From contig NZ_CP015163.1 of NCBI RefSeq assembly GCF_003312875.1, forward strand, positions 8,680,001-8,744,000: a stretch of 64,000 nucleotides of DNA. The letters run 5' to 3'. The notes under the pieces are model-generated. The model did no database searches and was not told the origin of the DNA. It was given only the letters and a program-made list of their open reading frames with translations. Origin of the DNA: Amycolatopsis albispora (GTDB lineage Bacteria > Actinomycetota > Actinomycetes > Mycobacteriales > Pseudonocardiaceae). Position numbers and translations under genes: made by a program. This document shows positions 1 to 8,516 of the stretch, in pieces. How positions within the stretch are numbered: position 1 is the first letter of the stretch; each line of letters begins with the position of its first letter.

Positions 1-48
1 GGTTTCTAGAGGGCTTCTACTGATGACTGTTGACGGAGGAGGGGGCGG

Positions 49-402
49 ATGACCGGTCCGTTTCAGCAACCGCCTGGCGGCTACGGCTACGGCCCCGGGT
101 ACGGCTACGGCCCGCCCAACTACGGGCCGCCGCCGGAAAACCACCTGGTGTGGGCGATCCTGACGACGATCATGTGCTGCCTGCCGCTGGGCGTGGTGGC
201 GATCGTGAAGTCGAACCAGGTGCACACGCTGTGGTACTCCGGGCAGTTCGAAGCCGCGCACAAGGCCGCCGACGAGGCCAAGAAGTGGGCCATGTGGTCG
301 GCGCTGAGCATGGTCATCCTGCTCGCGCTCTACATCGTCTTCGTGGTTTTTGTGCTGGGACTCGGGTTGTTCGGCATCTTCGGGGCGGCGTCGTCGGTAT
401 GA
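49..402 (+). CDS. CD225/dispanin-type small membrane protein
   Basis: This 117-residue protein has a Gly/Tyr/Pro-rich N-terminus (residues 1-30) followed by two hydrophobic segments separated by a short charged loop. The loop reads IVKSNQV and then ends in an Ala/Lys-rich helix, the layout of the CD225/dispanin family. A strong GGAGGAGGGG ribosome site precedes the ATG. The gene overlaps the next one by ATGA at 399-402. Two paralogues follow at 1077 and 1593, so this is a small family cluster. The molecular role is unknown; bacterial dispanins are only presumed to act at the membrane. Confidence 0.85.
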   Translation: MTGPFQQPPGGYGYGPGYGYGPPNYGPPPENHLVWAILTTIMCCLPLGVVAIVKSNQVHTLWYSGQFEAAHKAADEAKKWAMWSALSMVILLALYIVFVVFVLGLGLFGIFGAASSV

Positions 403-869
403 GCCAGGCCGCGGGTGAGTACACCGGTATCTACAACGGGATCCCGGCGCGTACCTTCGCGGAGCGGGCCAGGGCGCTGGGCCCGCCCGCGGCGGTGGTC
501 GCGGCCGGGGCCGCGGGCTGCGTCGCGGTGCTGCTCGGCGACCCGACCACCCCCGGCGGTTTCCTGCCCGTCTGCCCGACGCACTCGCTGCTGGGCATCG
601 CCTGCCCCGGCTGCGGCGGGCTGCGGATGATGTACAGCCTGCTGCACGGGGATCTACTGGGGGCGCTGCACTACAACGCGCTGTCGCTGATCGTGGTGCT
701 GCTGTCGGTGTGGAGCATCGTGGCGTGGGCGGTCGGCCGGTGGCGTGGCCGTTGGGTGAACAGCTGGCTGCACTGGCGGTGGACCCCGCTGGTCTTCGGC
801 GTGGCGTTCGTCGTCTGGTTCGTGGTGCGCAACCTGCCGTTCGCGCCGTTCACCGCGCTGTACGTGTGA
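399..869 (+). CDS. DUF2752 membrane protein
   Basis: The 156-residue product carries the DUF2752 signature: a Cys-containing stretch (CPGCGGLR) followed by a hydrophobic helix, then two more membrane segments near the C-terminus. I chose the ATG at 399 because it overlaps the upstream TGA (ATGA), which implies translational coupling to the dispanin gene; the same frame is open upstream, but that part is a shadow of the first gene. DUF2752 proteins are often found near CD225 or TM2-type small membrane proteins. The function is unknown. Confidence 0.85.
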   Translation: MSQAAGEYTGIYNGIPARTFAERARALGPPAAVVAAGAAGCVAVLLGDPTTPGGFLPVCPTHSLLGIACPGCGGLRMMYSLLHGDLLGALHYNALSLIVVLLSVWSIVAWAVGRWRGRWVNSWLHWRWTPLVFGVAFVVWFVVRNLPFAPFTALYV

Positions 870-1076
870 GCCGGGACGGAAAATTCGGCGAAATGCCGGT
901 GGAACCGGCGCCGGTCGCCTACCGTCCTATCGCGACGTCACGGCGTCGGGGTACCGATCGGTGCCTGCCCGCACCCCTGGTCACCCGACCGAGTACGCTC
1001 CCGCGCACCGGCCTGCCTCGGGGGGCGACCGTGACGACATGTTCAAGCCGACTGAAGTGAGCGAGGGGGAAGCCCC

Positions 1077-1544
1077 ATGACCAATCCCTACGGTCAGCAG
1101 CAGCCCTACGGCCAGCAACCGCAGGGTCAGCCGCAGCCGGGCTACGGGCCCCCGTCGGGTGGCACGCCGGCCCCGTACGGTCAGCCGTCGCCGCCGTACG
1201 GTCAGCCCGCTCCCTACGGTCAGCAGCAGCCCTACGGCCAGCCGTCGCCCTTCGGCGGCGGTCCCGGCATGGGTGGTCCCGGTGGTCCCGGCGGCTCCAT
1301 CCAGGAGATCCCGGACTACAAGGGCTGGGCCATCGCCTCGCTGTTCCTCGGCGGCGTCCTGCTGGGCATCTTCGCGATCATGAAGTCGAACGAAGTCGGC
1401 CAGTACAAGATGCAGGGCAACTACCAGATGGCGGAGCAGGCGTCCCGTACCACCAAGACGATCTGCCTGATCTCCACCATTCTCGGCGGTCTCGGCTGCG
1501 TGGTCGGCCTGATCATCTTCATCGTCAGCCTCGCCGCGCTCTGA
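1077..1544 (+). CDS. CD225/dispanin-type protein with PYGQ-repeat N-terminus
   Basis: This 155-residue protein begins with about 75 residues of low-complexity Pro/Tyr/Gly/Gln repeats (PYGQQ, YGQP). A CD225-type domain follows: the motif IPDYKGWAIASLFLGG leads into the first membrane helix, then an IMKSNEVGQYKMQGNY loop, then a second helix at the C-terminus. The ribosome site GAGGGGGAAG lies just before the ATG. It is about 85% identical by eye to the next gene over the CD225 part, so the two arose by tandem duplication. Function unknown. Confidence 0.88.
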   Translation: MTNPYGQQQPYGQQPQGQPQPGYGPPSGGTPAPYGQPSPPYGQPAPYGQQQPYGQPSPFGGGPGMGGPGGPGGSIQEIPDYKGWAIASLFLGGVLLGIFAIMKSNEVGQYKMQGNYQMAEQASRTTKTICLISTILGGLGCVVGLIIFIVSLAAL

Positions 1545-1592
1545 GCCCGTGTTTCCACCTTTCACCGTTCCAGCCTCTTTGGGGGATTCTCG

Positions 1593-2060
1593 ATGACCAA
1601 TCCATACGGCCAGCAGCAGCCGGGTTACGGCCAGCAGCCCGGTGGCTACGGCCCGCCGTCCGGTGGCATGCCCGCGCCCTACGGGCAGCCCGCCTACGGT
1701 GCCCCCGGCGGCGGCTTCGGCGGCCCGCCCGGAATGCCCCCCGGCGGCCAGGACATCCCGGACTACAAGGGCTGGGCGATCGTCTCGCTGTTCCTCGGCG
1801 GCGTGATCCTCGGGATCTTCGCGATCATGAAGTCCAACGAGGTCGGCCAGTACAAGATGCAGGGCAACTACGCGATGGCCGAGCAGGCCTCGCGGACCAC
1901 GAAGACGCTGTGCCTGATCTCGACCATCCTGGGCGGCATCGGCTGCGTGGTCGCCATCATCATGATCATCGTCGCGATCGCGGCCGGTACCGCGGCGTAC
2001 GACTCGTACTCCGAGATCACCAGCTCGTACGACTACTGCGACTACACCACCTCCTGCTGA
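1593..2060 (+). CDS. CD225/dispanin-type protein, paralogue of the preceding gene
   Basis: This 155-residue protein has a shorter Gly/Pro/Tyr/Gln-rich head of about 55 residues, then the same IPDYKGWAI membrane-entry motif and KSNEVGQYKMQGNYAMAEQ loop as its upstream copy. It differs by an extra C-terminal tail rich in Tyr, Ser and Asp that ends in Cys (YDYCDYTTSC) and faces one side of the membrane. The tail and head are the variable parts of this duplicated pair. Function unknown. Confidence 0.87.
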   Translation: MTNPYGQQQPGYGQQPGGYGPPSGGMPAPYGQPAYGAPGGGFGGPPGMPPGGQDIPDYKGWAIVSLFLGGVILGIFAIMKSNEVGQYKMQGNYAMAEQASRTTKTLCLISTILGGIGCVVAIIMIIVAIAAGTAAYDSYSEITSSYDYCDYTTSC

Positions 2061-2083
2061 CCCGGTAGTGGGACGATAGGGCG

Positions 2084-2845
2084 GTGAGCCGTCTCTACCG
2101 CGACACCGGGGTGGTGCTGCGGACGTACAAGCTCGGCGAGGCCGACCGGATCGTCAGCTTCCTGACGCGGCGGCACGGCAAGGTCCGTGCCGCCGCGAAG
2201 GGCGTCCGCCGCACCAACTCGCGGTTCGGCGCCCGCCTCGAACCCTTCGTGCACGTGGACGTGCAGTTCCACACCGGCCGCACGCTCGACGTGGTGACCC
2301 AGGTGCAGACCCTGGACGCGTTCGCCATGCCGATCGTGGCCGACTACCAGCGCTACACCTCGGCCAGCGCCATCGTCGAAACGGCCGACCGGCTCACCGT
2401 GGAAGAGGGTGAGCCCGCACTGCGGCTCTACCTGCTCGTCGTCGGCGCCCTGCGCGCGCTGGCGGACGGCGAGCGCGACTCCTCACTGGTGCTCGACGCC
2501 TTCCTGTTGCGCGCGATGGCCTTCGCCGGCTGGGCGCCCGCGATCGACGAATGCGCCCGCTGCGGTGAACCCGGCCCGCACCGCGCGTTCAGCGTGGCCG
2601 GCGGCGGCGCGATGTGCCCGCGGTGCCGGATGGCCGGTTCGGTGCACCCCGCCCCGGAGATCTTCCAGCTGCTCGGCGCGCTGCTCCACGGGGACTGGAC
2701 CACCGCCGACGCCGCCACCCAGAGCACCCGCCGCGACGCCAGCGGCCTGGTCGCCGCGCAGTTGCAGTGGCACCTGGAGCGCCAGCTGCGGTCGCTGCCG
2801 CTGGTGGAGCGACGTGCCCGCGATGCCGAGGTCACCGGGAAGTAG
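2084..2845 (+). CDS. recO: DNA repair protein RecO
   Basis: The 253-residue protein starts [20 protein letters not shown], the OB-fold opening of RecO, and continues with [18 protein letters not shown] and the basic [11 protein letters not shown] segment. A four-cysteine zinc site (CARCGEPG then CPRC) lies around residues 150-185. RecO loads RecA onto SSB-coated single strands within RecFOR or RecOR and anneals complementary strands. The GTG at 2084 begins the conserved N-terminus. It lies 44 nt before uppS, an arrangement conserved in actinobacteria. Confidence 0.95.
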   Translation: MSRLYRDTGVVLRTYKLGEADRIVSFLTRRHGKVRAAAKGVRRTNSRFGARLEPFVHVDVQFHTGRTLDVVTQVQTLDAFAMPIVADYQRYTSASAIVETADRLTVEEGEPALRLYLLVVGALRALADGERDSSLVLDAFLLRAMAFAGWAPAIDECARCGEPGPHRAFSVAGGGAMCPRCRMAGSVHPAPEIFQLLGALLHGDWTTADAATQSTRRDASGLVAAQLQWHLERQLRSLPLVERRARDAEVTGK

Positions 2846-2889
2846 GGTCGGGTGGAAACGTACCCGCCCGAATGACCTGGAGGACGACC

Positions 2890-3714
2890 GTGCGGCTCAG
2901 GGGACGCTCCACACCGGCGTCGCAGGTGCCCTTGCGGGCGCCCGAACCGCATCCTTCGGGGGCGCGGCCGCCGGAGATCCCGGCCGAGCTGGTGCCCAAC
3001 CACGTCGCGCTGGTGATGGACGGCAACGGTCGGTGGGCCAACCAGCGCGGCCTGCCGCGGATCGAGGGGCACAAGCGCGGCGAGGCGGTGATGATCGACG
3101 TCGCCAGCGGCGCGGTGGAACTCGGCGTGAAGTGGCTGTCGGTGTACGCCTTCTCCACCGAGAACTGGAAGCGCAGCCCGGAGGAGGTGCGCTTCCTGAT
3201 GGGCTTCAACCGCGACACCATCCGCCGCCAGGTCGACTACCTCGGCTCGATCGGGGTGCGCATCCGCTGGGCCGGTCGCCGGCCGCGGCTGTGGCGCAGC
3301 GTGATCAACGAGCTGCAGGCGGCCGAGGAGAAGACCAGGCACAACACCACGCTGAACATGACCATGTGCGTGAACTACGGCGGCCGCGCCGAGATCGCCG
3401 ACGGGGTGCGGCGCATCGCGCAGCTGGCCGCCGAGGGCAAGATCAACCCGGACAAGGTCGACGAGCGCACCATCGCCAAGTACCTGTACCAGCCGGAGAT
3501 GCCGGACGTGGACCTGTTCCTGCGCCCGTCCGGGGAGCTGCGTACCTCGAACTTCATGCTGTGGCAGTCGGCTTATGCCGAGTTCGTCTTCCAGGACACC
3601 CTTTTTCCCGACTTCGACCGCCGCCAGCTGTGGGCGGCCTGCCTCGAGTACGCCAAACGTGACCGGCGATTCGGTGCCGCGGTGGACGCGGCGTCGTCGG
3701 CCGGAGGAGCCTGA
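2890..3714 (+). CDS. uppS: (Di)trans,polycis-polyprenyl diphosphate synthase (UppS type)
   Basis: This 274-residue cis-prenyltransferase shows the DGNGRW motif with the catalytic Asp (about residue 44), the [12 protein letters not shown] segment, and the C-terminal [14 protein letters not shown] and FPDFDR motifs. It makes the long-chain polyprenyl diphosphate that becomes the lipid carrier for peptidoglycan and arabinogalactan precursors. The GTG at 2890 was chosen because GGAGG lies 6 nt before it; an ATG at 2872 is in frame but has no ribosome site. It ends in TGATG, overlapping the next start. Confidence 0.95.
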   Translation: MRLRGRSTPASQVPLRAPEPHPSGARPPEIPAELVPNHVALVMDGNGRWANQRGLPRIEGHKRGEAVMIDVASGAVELGVKWLSVYAFSTENWKRSPEEVRFLMGFNRDTIRRQVDYLGSIGVRIRWAGRRPRLWRSVINELQAAEEKTRHNTTLNMTMCVNYGGRAEIADGVRRIAQLAAEGKINPDKVDERTIAKYLYQPEMPDVDLFLRPSGELRTSNFMLWQSAYAEFVFQDTLFPDFDRRQLWAACLEYAKRDRRFGAAVDAASSAGGA

Positions 3715-4133
3715 TGACCACCGAAGCCGCGGACACCGCGAACCTGCTCACCCTCGCCCGCTCGTCGCTCGAGCGCTACCTCGATGTGCACGTCGACGAC
3801 GACGGGGCGCTCACCTTCATGCACGCGGACGTGCCGTGCGTGGTGCAGGCGACGCGCCTGGCCGACGGGCTGACCGTGCTGAGCCTGACCTGCGTGGTGG
3901 CCTGGGACCTGCCGGACGACCAGTCGATCGCGGCTTCCGCGGCGGAGCGCGCCGGGCAGGGCCTGTTCGGCACGCTGGGCGTGGTACACACCGAGCGGGG
4001 GATGGACGTCACCCTGCGTTACGCCTTTCCGGCTGAGGGCATGGACCCGTCTCCGCTGGGCACGCTGCTGATGCTGGTGGTTTCGACCGCTTCGCAGCTG
4101 CGCACCGACCTGCTGGGCATCCCGGAGTCCTGA
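3714..4133 (+). CDS. YbjN-like protein (type III secretion chaperone-like fold)
   Basis: This 139-residue soluble protein has alternating strand/helix segments: a long N-terminal helix (LLTLARSSLERYLDV), four strands, and a C-terminal helix ending in TASQLRTDLLGI. This is the layout of YbjN-type proteins. Its ATG overlaps the uppS stop codon, so translation is coupled. A gene of the same size sits next to uppS in mycobacteria. The function is not known; a chaperone-like role is only a guess from the fold. Confidence 0.75.
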   Translation: MTTEAADTANLLTLARSSLERYLDVHVDDDGALTFMHADVPCVVQATRLADGLTVLSLTCVVAWDLPDDQSIAASAAERAGQGLFGTLGVVHTERGMDVTLRYAFPAEGMDPSPLGTLLMLVVSTASQLRTDLLGIPES

Positions 4134-4147
4134 CCGACCTGGGCTGG

Positions 4148-4202
4148 TGTCACGAATGTGGCTTTCGAGACGCCAAACGTCTCGAAAGCCACATTCGTGA
4201 CA
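4148..4202. repeat. 55-bp perfect inverted repeat, copy 1
   Basis: Two 25-base arms (TGTCACGAATGTGGCTTTCG then AGACG, and the exact complement) flank a CCAAA loop. Near-identical copies lie at 15442-15496 and 54064-54118. Here it lies 14 nt after the stop of the YbjN-like gene, where it could act as a bidirectional terminator or RNA-stability hairpin. No transposase is attached, so it is a REP/MITE-like dispersed element. Confidence 0.95.
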
Positions 4203-4341
4203 TGTGCTCGCCGCGCGGCTCGCGTCACGCCGCTCCCGGCCCGGGGATGCTCCCGGCGGCAGCGCCACCCCACCTCGGTGACCGGCCCGCGCCACCCCGG
4301 CGCTCCCGTCTGCGGGTGGGGCGTCTGGCATAGTCACGAAG

Positions 4342-5352
4342 GTGGGAATCATTTCCGGCAACGCGGAGGGTACGGCCCGCAGGAAGCCGAAGATCACCTC
4401 CATCGAGGTGCTCTGCGCGGTGCTGTTGATCGCGATTCTCGCGCAGGGCTGGCTCCAGCAGGTCCTCGACGTGCCCGCGCTGCGCACCGGCTCCACCGTC
4501 TTCGTCGCGGTTTGTGTGCAGGCGCTGCCGTTCCTCGTGCTCGGGGTGCTGATCAGCGGCGCGATCGCCGCGTTCGTCCCCGCGCGCGTACTGCGCCGGG
4601 TGCTGCCGAAGCGCGAGGGCGCCGCGGTCGGGGTGGCCGGGCTCGCGGGAGTGGCGCTGCCGGGATGCGAGTGTGCTTCGGTGCCCGTCGCGCGTCGGTT
4701 GATGGGGCAGGGTGTTGCGCCCGCCGCGGCGCTGACCTTTCTGCTCGCCGCGCCCGCGGTGAACCCGGTGGTGCTGGTGGCCACCGCGGTCGCCTTCCCC
4801 GGCGAGCCGATGATGGTGCTCGCGCGCTTCCTCGCCTCGCTGGCCACCGCGATGGTGATGGGCTGGCTGTGGGCCCGCTTCGGCAAGCTCGAGTGGATCG
4901 CCGAGCGCGCGCTGCGCCGCCTGCCCGACAGCGAACCGGGCTCACGCTGGAAGACCTTCGCCGAGATCGCCCGCACCGACCTGGTCGAGGCGGGCGGCTT
5001 CCTCGTGCTGGGCGCGCTGATCTCGGCCGCGCTCGGCGTGCTCGTGCCGCCGGAGTGGTTTGGCGTGCTGGGCGAGCAGATCGTGCTCGGCATCCTGGTG
5101 ATGGCCGTGCTGGCCGTGGTGCTCGCGCTGTGCAGCGAGGCCGACGCCTTCGTCGCCGCCTCGCTCACCGCGATGCCGCTGCTGCCGAAACTGGTGTTCC
5201 TGGTCGTCGGCCCGGCGGTGGACGTCAAACTGTTCGCGTTGCAGGCGGGCACCTTCGGCCGGTCGTTCGCGCTGCGGTTCGCCCCGGTCACCTTTGTCGT
5301 CGCGACCACCAGCGCGGTGCTCGCCGGATCGTTCCTGCTCGGAGGTTCGTGA
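4342..5352 (+). CDS. DUF318-type permease (YcgR/ArsP-like)
   Basis: The 336-residue protein has about eight membrane helices and the family's cysteine motif PGCECASVPVARRL. A second conserved half-motif lies near LCSEADAFVAASL. Family members are permeases, some moving metalloid or metal species. The next gene overlaps by TGATG and belongs to the partner family, so the two likely form one complex. There is no clear ribosome site before the GTG, which fits a leaderless transcript; a Zur-box-like sequence covers the start codon. With zur and smtB 2.5 kb away, a role in zinc handling is plausible but inferred. Confidence 0.85.
   Translation: MGIISGNAEGTARRKPKITSIEVLCAVLLIAILAQGWLQQVLDVPALRTGSTVFVAVCVQALPFLVLGVLISGAIAAFVPARVLRRVLPKREGAAVGVAGLAGVALPGCECASVPVARRLMGQGVAPAAALTFLLAAPAVNPVVLVATAVAFPGEPMMVLARFLASLATAMVMGWLWARFGKLEWIAERALRRLPDSEPGSRWKTFAEIARTDLVEAGGFLVLGALISAALGVLVPPEWFGVLGEQIVLGILVMAVLAVVLALCSEADAFVAASLTAMPLLPKLVFLVVGPAVDVKLFALQAGTFGRSFALRFAPVTFVVATTSAVLAGSFLLGGS
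4343..4357. promoter_or_regulatory. Candidate Zur box over the permease start codon
   Basis: The 15 bases TGGGAATCATTTCCG match 11 of 15 positions of the actinobacterial Zur box as I recall it (TGAAAATCATTTTCA). They include the central AATCATTT core and keep the dyad. The site covers the GTG start of the permease gene, as expected for repression of a leaderless transcript. Confidence 0.4.
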
Positions 5353-6080
5353 TGCGGCGCGAAACGCAGAACATCCTGCTCGTCCTGCTCGGCGGGGCGC
5401 TGCTCAAGATCAGCCTCAACGGCGACTACCTGCGGTACGTCAAGCCCGCGCACCAGCCGTGGATCATCGCCGGTGGCGCGATCATGGTGCTGCTCGGCGT
5501 GCTCGCCATCGGCCGCGACCTGGTGGCCGCCCGCAGGGCCGCGGCCCCGGCCGGACACGCGCACGAAGGCCACCAGCACCCGGCCCGCTCGGCGTGGCTG
5601 CTGATGGTGCCGGTGCTCGCGGTGTTCCTGGTCGCCCCGCCCGCGCTCGGCTCGGATTCGGTGACCCGCACCCAGGGCCGCACCCCGCAGTCCTCGGCGC
5701 TGCGGGACGCGCAACTCTTTCCCGCGCTGCCCGAGCAGCAGGTGGTGCCGTTGCCGGTTTCGGAGTTCGTCACCAGGGCGGGCTGGGATTCGAGCGGTTC
5801 GCTCAACGGCCGCACGGTTTCGCTGTCCGGGTTCGTCGCCCGCGACGGCGCCGACGTGCTGCTGGCGCGCCTGGTCATCGGCTGCTGCGCGGCCGACGCC
5901 AACCCGGTCACCGTGCGCCTGCTCGGCCCGGGCACCGAGGGCCTGCGGCCGGACACCTGGATCGAGGTCACCGGCGTGGTCGTGCCCGGCACCACCACCC
6001 GCGAGACGAACTACACCCCGGACCTCACCCTCGCCTCGGTGCGCCCGGTACCCGCGCCGAAGGACCCGTACGAATACTGA
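5352..6080 (+). CDS. TIGR03943-type partner of the permease
   Basis: This 242-residue protein begins with two membrane helices (residues 8-25 and 38-58). A His-rich loop (HAHEGHQHPARS) and a third helix follow, then an extracytoplasmic domain with the conserved GFVARDG and VIGCCAADANPV motifs and a double cysteine. It pairs with DUF318 permeases throughout actinobacteria and firmicutes (YcgQ/YcgR-like). The His-rich loop and the double Cys suggest metal binding. The ATG overlaps the permease stop codon. Confidence 0.85.
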   Translation: MRRETQNILLVLLGGALLKISLNGDYLRYVKPAHQPWIIAGGAIMVLLGVLAIGRDLVAARRAAAPAGHAHEGHQHPARSAWLLMVPVLAVFLVAPPALGSDSVTRTQGRTPQSSALRDAQLFPALPEQQVVPLPVSEFVTRAGWDSSGSLNGRTVSLSGFVARDGADVLLARLVIGCCAADANPVTVRLLGPGTEGLRPDTWIEVTGVVVPGTTTRETNYTPDLTLASVRPVPAPKDPYEY

Positions 6081-6084
6081 AGAC

Positions 6085-6765
6085 CTACTGAGCGGCTAGC
6101 GCGCTTTCCGAGAGACGGCCGACGATCGCCGGTGCCTCCCGCACGAGCGAGTCGTCGGTCAGCGCCTCCACCATGAACAGCGCGAAGTCCACGCGCCGCG
6201 TCAGGTTGCTGGCGAGGATCGGGTCGCCGACGTGACGGCTCCACACCGGCAGCCCCTGGCTCTCGCCCTCTTCGAGATCGCTGCCGCGCACGACCGTCCA
6301 CCGCCGGTCGCTGTCGAAGATCCGGCGGCACGCCTCGACCTGGTCGTCGATCTCGACCACGCGCGCCAGCTTCGCCAGCCTGGTGGCGACCCGGACGCCG
6401 GTTCTGAACCGCCACGAGTACCGGTCGAGCCCGTCCCGGCTGATGTGCCAGCCACACGAGAAAACCAGCCGCGCACCGGGTTCGGCGTGGTCGAGCACGG
6501 CCTGCGCGGTGCCCGACGAGTACTGCCGCACACCCCACGGCACGAGCACGGTCAGCACGCCGTCGCAGCCCGCGACCGCCTTCCGGATCACCTCCGGATC
6601 GTTGGTCGGCCCCGGCACCACGGTGATCCGGTCCGCGAACCGGGTGAGCTTGCCCACGCTGCGCTCGCGGCACACGCCGACGACCTCGTACCCGCGATCC
6701 AGTGCCTGTCCGACCATGTACTGCCCGAGCTTTCCCGACGCGCCGATGACGCAGACCTTTTCCAT
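6085..6765 (-). CDS. Atypical short-chain dehydrogenase, NAD(P)-binding (NmrA-like)
   Basis: The 226-residue protein opens with the dinucleotide-binding motif VCVIGASGKLGQYMV. It has the Rossmann pattern of atypical SDR/NmrA-like proteins and a VVRGSDLEEG segment typical of the family. The usual Tyr-Lys active site is not evident, so it may be a sensor or isomerase rather than a classical dehydrogenase. It diverges from the TetR gene at 6840 across two tandem operators, so it is probably the TetR target. Substrate unknown. Confidence 0.8.
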   Translation of the reverse strand: MEKVCVIGASGKLGQYMVGQALDRGYEVVGVCRERSVGKLTRFADRITVVPGPTNDPEVIRKAVAGCDGVLTVLVPWGVRQYSSGTAQAVLDHAEPGARLVFSCGWHISRDGLDRYSWRFRTGVRVATRLAKLARVVEIDDQVEACRRIFDSDRRWTVVRGSDLEEGESQGLPVWSRHVGDPILASNLTRRVDFALFMVEALTDDSLVREAPAIVGRLSESALAAQ

Positions 6766-6785
6766 GTCCCGCTCCCGCCTTCCGG

Positions 6786-6823
6786 ACTTACGTTGTAAGT
6801 AACGCTAGACTTACGCTGTAAGT
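6786..6823. promoter_or_regulatory. Twin TetR operator between divergent genes
   Basis: Two copies of an inverted repeat lie 23 bp apart: ACTTACGTTGTAAGT (6786-6800) and ACTTACGCTGTAAGT (6809-6823). Each has perfect 6-base arms. They fill the gap between the oxidoreductase gene and tetR, as expected for TetR binding that represses both. Confidence 0.75.
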
Positions 6824-6839
6824 ACGTCAAGGAGGGCAC

Positions 6840-7484
6840 ATGCCGAAGCGCGCACCGCTGAGCCGGGAGCGGGTGATCACCGCAGCGATGGAGCTGGCCG
6901 ACGAAAAGGGCGAAGCCGGGCTCACCATGCGGGCGATCGCCGGGAGGCTGGGCGTGGAGGCGATGTCGCTCTACAACCACGTCGGCGGCCGGGACGACAT
7001 TCTCAACGGCATGGTCGACGCGGTGTTCGCCGAAATCGAGCTGCCCGCCCCGGGCGGGGACTGGAAGGCGGCCATGCGCGACCGCGCGGAATCAGCGCGC
7101 GCGGCGCTGCGGCGTCATCCCTGGGCCGTCGGCCTGATGGACTCGCGCAGCCAGCCGGGCCCGGCGACGCTGCGCCACCACGACGCGGTGCTCGGTGTCC
7201 TGCACGCGGGCGGTTTCTCCGTGCCGATGGCCGCGCACGCCTTCTCGGTGATCGACAGCTACCTCTACGGTTTTGTGCTCCAGGAGCTGAGCCTGCCGTT
7301 CACCAACACCGAGGAACTTGACGAGGTCGCCACCGGAATCGCCCGCGACGCGCCCGTCGACGCCTATCCGAACCTGATGGAGCTGATGACCGAGCACGTT
7401 CTCCAGCCCGGTTACACCTACGCGGGCGAGTTCGAGTTCGGCCTGTCGCTGATCCTGGACGCGTTGCGCCCGGACGAAACCTAG
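6840..7484 (+). CDS. TetR family regulator
   Basis: The 214-residue protein has an N-terminal helix-turn-helix (residues 10-50, ending MSLYNHVGGRDDILNGMV) and a C-terminal ligand domain of the TetR_C type. A good ribosome site (AAGGAGGG) precedes the ATG. It is divergent from the SDR-like gene and probably controls it and itself through the twin operator at 6786-6823. Its 3' end overlaps the convergent zur gene by 4 nt. Confidence 0.88.
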   Translation: MPKRAPLSRERVITAAMELADEKGEAGLTMRAIAGRLGVEAMSLYNHVGGRDDILNGMVDAVFAEIELPAPGGDWKAAMRDRAESARAALRRHPWAVGLMDSRSQPGPATLRHHDAVLGVLHAGGFSVPMAAHAFSVIDSYLYGFVLQELSLPFTNTEELDEVATGIARDAPVDAYPNLMELMTEHVLQPGYTYAGEFEFGLSLILDALRPDET

Positions 7485-7903
7485 TTTTCCTTGGAACAGT
7501 CCGCGCAGAGCCCGACGATTTCCACGGTGTGCGAAATGTCGGAGAAACCGTTGCCCGAGGCGATCTTCTCCGCCCAGCGCTCCACCGCCGGGCCCTCCAC
7601 CTCGACGGTGAACCCGCACCGGCGGCAGACCAGGTGGTGATGGTGGTGCGAGGAGCAGCGCCGGTAGATCGCCTCGCCGGATTCGGTGCGCAGGACGTCG
7701 ATCTCGCCTGCCTCGGACAGCGACTGCAGCGTCCGGTACACCGTGGTCAGGCCGATGCCCTCACCACGCTTGCGCAGCTCGTCGTGGAGTTCCTGCGCCG
7801 ACCGGAAGTCGTCCACCGTGGCCAGCAGCTCGACCACGGCCGCGCGCTGCTTGGTGGACCGGCGTCCCGGCAGCGGGGCCGGTCCTCGGGTCGGGATGCT
7901 CAC
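7481..7903 (-). CDS. zur: Zinc uptake regulator, Fur family
   Basis: This 140-residue Fur-type protein has the winged helix (STKQRAAVVELL through GIGLTTVYRTLQSL), a His-rich HHHHHLVCRRC motif, and a C-terminal GLCADC pair that forms the structural zinc site. Zn-loaded Zur represses uptake genes. Its GTG overlaps the smtB stop by one base (TAGTG), giving a smtB-zur operon as in mycobacteria (Rv2358-furB). Assignment as Zur rather than Fur rests on this smtB partner and is therefore partly contextual. Confidence 0.9.
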   Translation of the reverse strand: MSIPTRGPAPLPGRRSTKQRAAVVELLATVDDFRSAQELHDELRKRGEGIGLTTVYRTLQSLSEAGEIDVLRTESGEAIYRRCSSHHHHHLVCRRCGFTVEVEGPAVERWAEKIASGNGFSDISHTVEIVGLCADCSKEN

Positions 7904-8292
7904 TACTGCTTGCCTTCCTGCACGTGTGCCACCGCGTCCACCACGATATGCGCCAGGTGGTCGTCCACCAGCCGGTAGACCACCTCGCGGCCGCGCCGCT
8001 CGCCGTGCACCACCCCGGCCGCCTTGAGCACCCGCAGGTGCTGGCTGATCAGCGGCTGCGCCACCTCGAGCGAGTCGACCAGTTCGTGCACGCAGCGGTC
8101 GCCGTCACGCAGCTGCAGCACGATCGAGATGCGCACCGGGGCGGCCAGCGCGCGCAGCAGCTCACCGGCCTCGACCAGGGTGGCCGCGGACGGCGTCGGC
8201 GCGTGCGGGGACGGCGTCCTGGCCGGCGAGTGCACGTGCTCGGCGTCCTCCGGCAGACCGGGTGGTGCGGCGTCCGGGCTCACCGTCGGCAT
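7903..8292 (-). CDS. smtB: ArsR/SmtB-type metal-responsive repressor
   Basis: The 129-residue protein has a Pro/His-containing N-terminal arm and then an ArsR winged helix (LLRALAAPVRISIVLQLRDG, LISQHLRVLKAAGVV). The C-terminal helix DHLAHIVVDAVAHV carries the Asp and His residues of the alpha-5 metal site. Zn binding would release it from DNA. It is the first gene of the smtB-zur operon. GGAG stands 7 nt before the ATG, and a TAGGAT element upstream (near 8333) could be its -10 box. Confidence 0.9.
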   Translation of the reverse strand: MPTVSPDAAPPGLPEDAEHVHSPARTPSPHAPTPSAATLVEAGELLRALAAPVRISIVLQLRDGDRCVHELVDSLEVAQPLISQHLRVLKAAGVVHGERRGREVVYRLVDDHLAHIVVDAVAHVQEGKQ

Positions 8293-8516
8293 CGTCCACT
8301 CCAGCGGTTGGCGAAAAGGGTTGTCCTTACCATCCTAGTGCCCATCTCAGGGACTAGGCCGTTCGAGTGACATCCGGTCGAAATCGTGAGTAAGTTTCCT
8401 ATCTTGTGGACGGCCGTGCGAAGTTGGCCGCACCGCGGGGTCTGGGGACGCGCGAGCAACCCCTGCGCGTGGTCACGCGTGAGACACGGCAAGAGCGCCT
8501 ATGAAGCTGAGGAGCC

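Noticed and set aside
1080..1250. Possible CRISPR or minisatellite in the CAGCAGCCCTACGG repeats
   Set aside because: The repeats have no constant-size spacers and encode the PYGQ-rich head of a dispanin protein.
4158..4341. Start of a long plus-strand frame encoding [15 protein letters not shown]
   Set aside because: These residues are the palindrome read as protein; the real gene in this frame begins at 5352.
3573..5714. A 713-codon open frame on the minus strand
   Set aside because: It covers uppS, the YbjN-like gene and the permease pair in antisense, and its composition (Ser/Thr/Ala/Arg-rich, no domains) is that of a GC-rich shadow frame.
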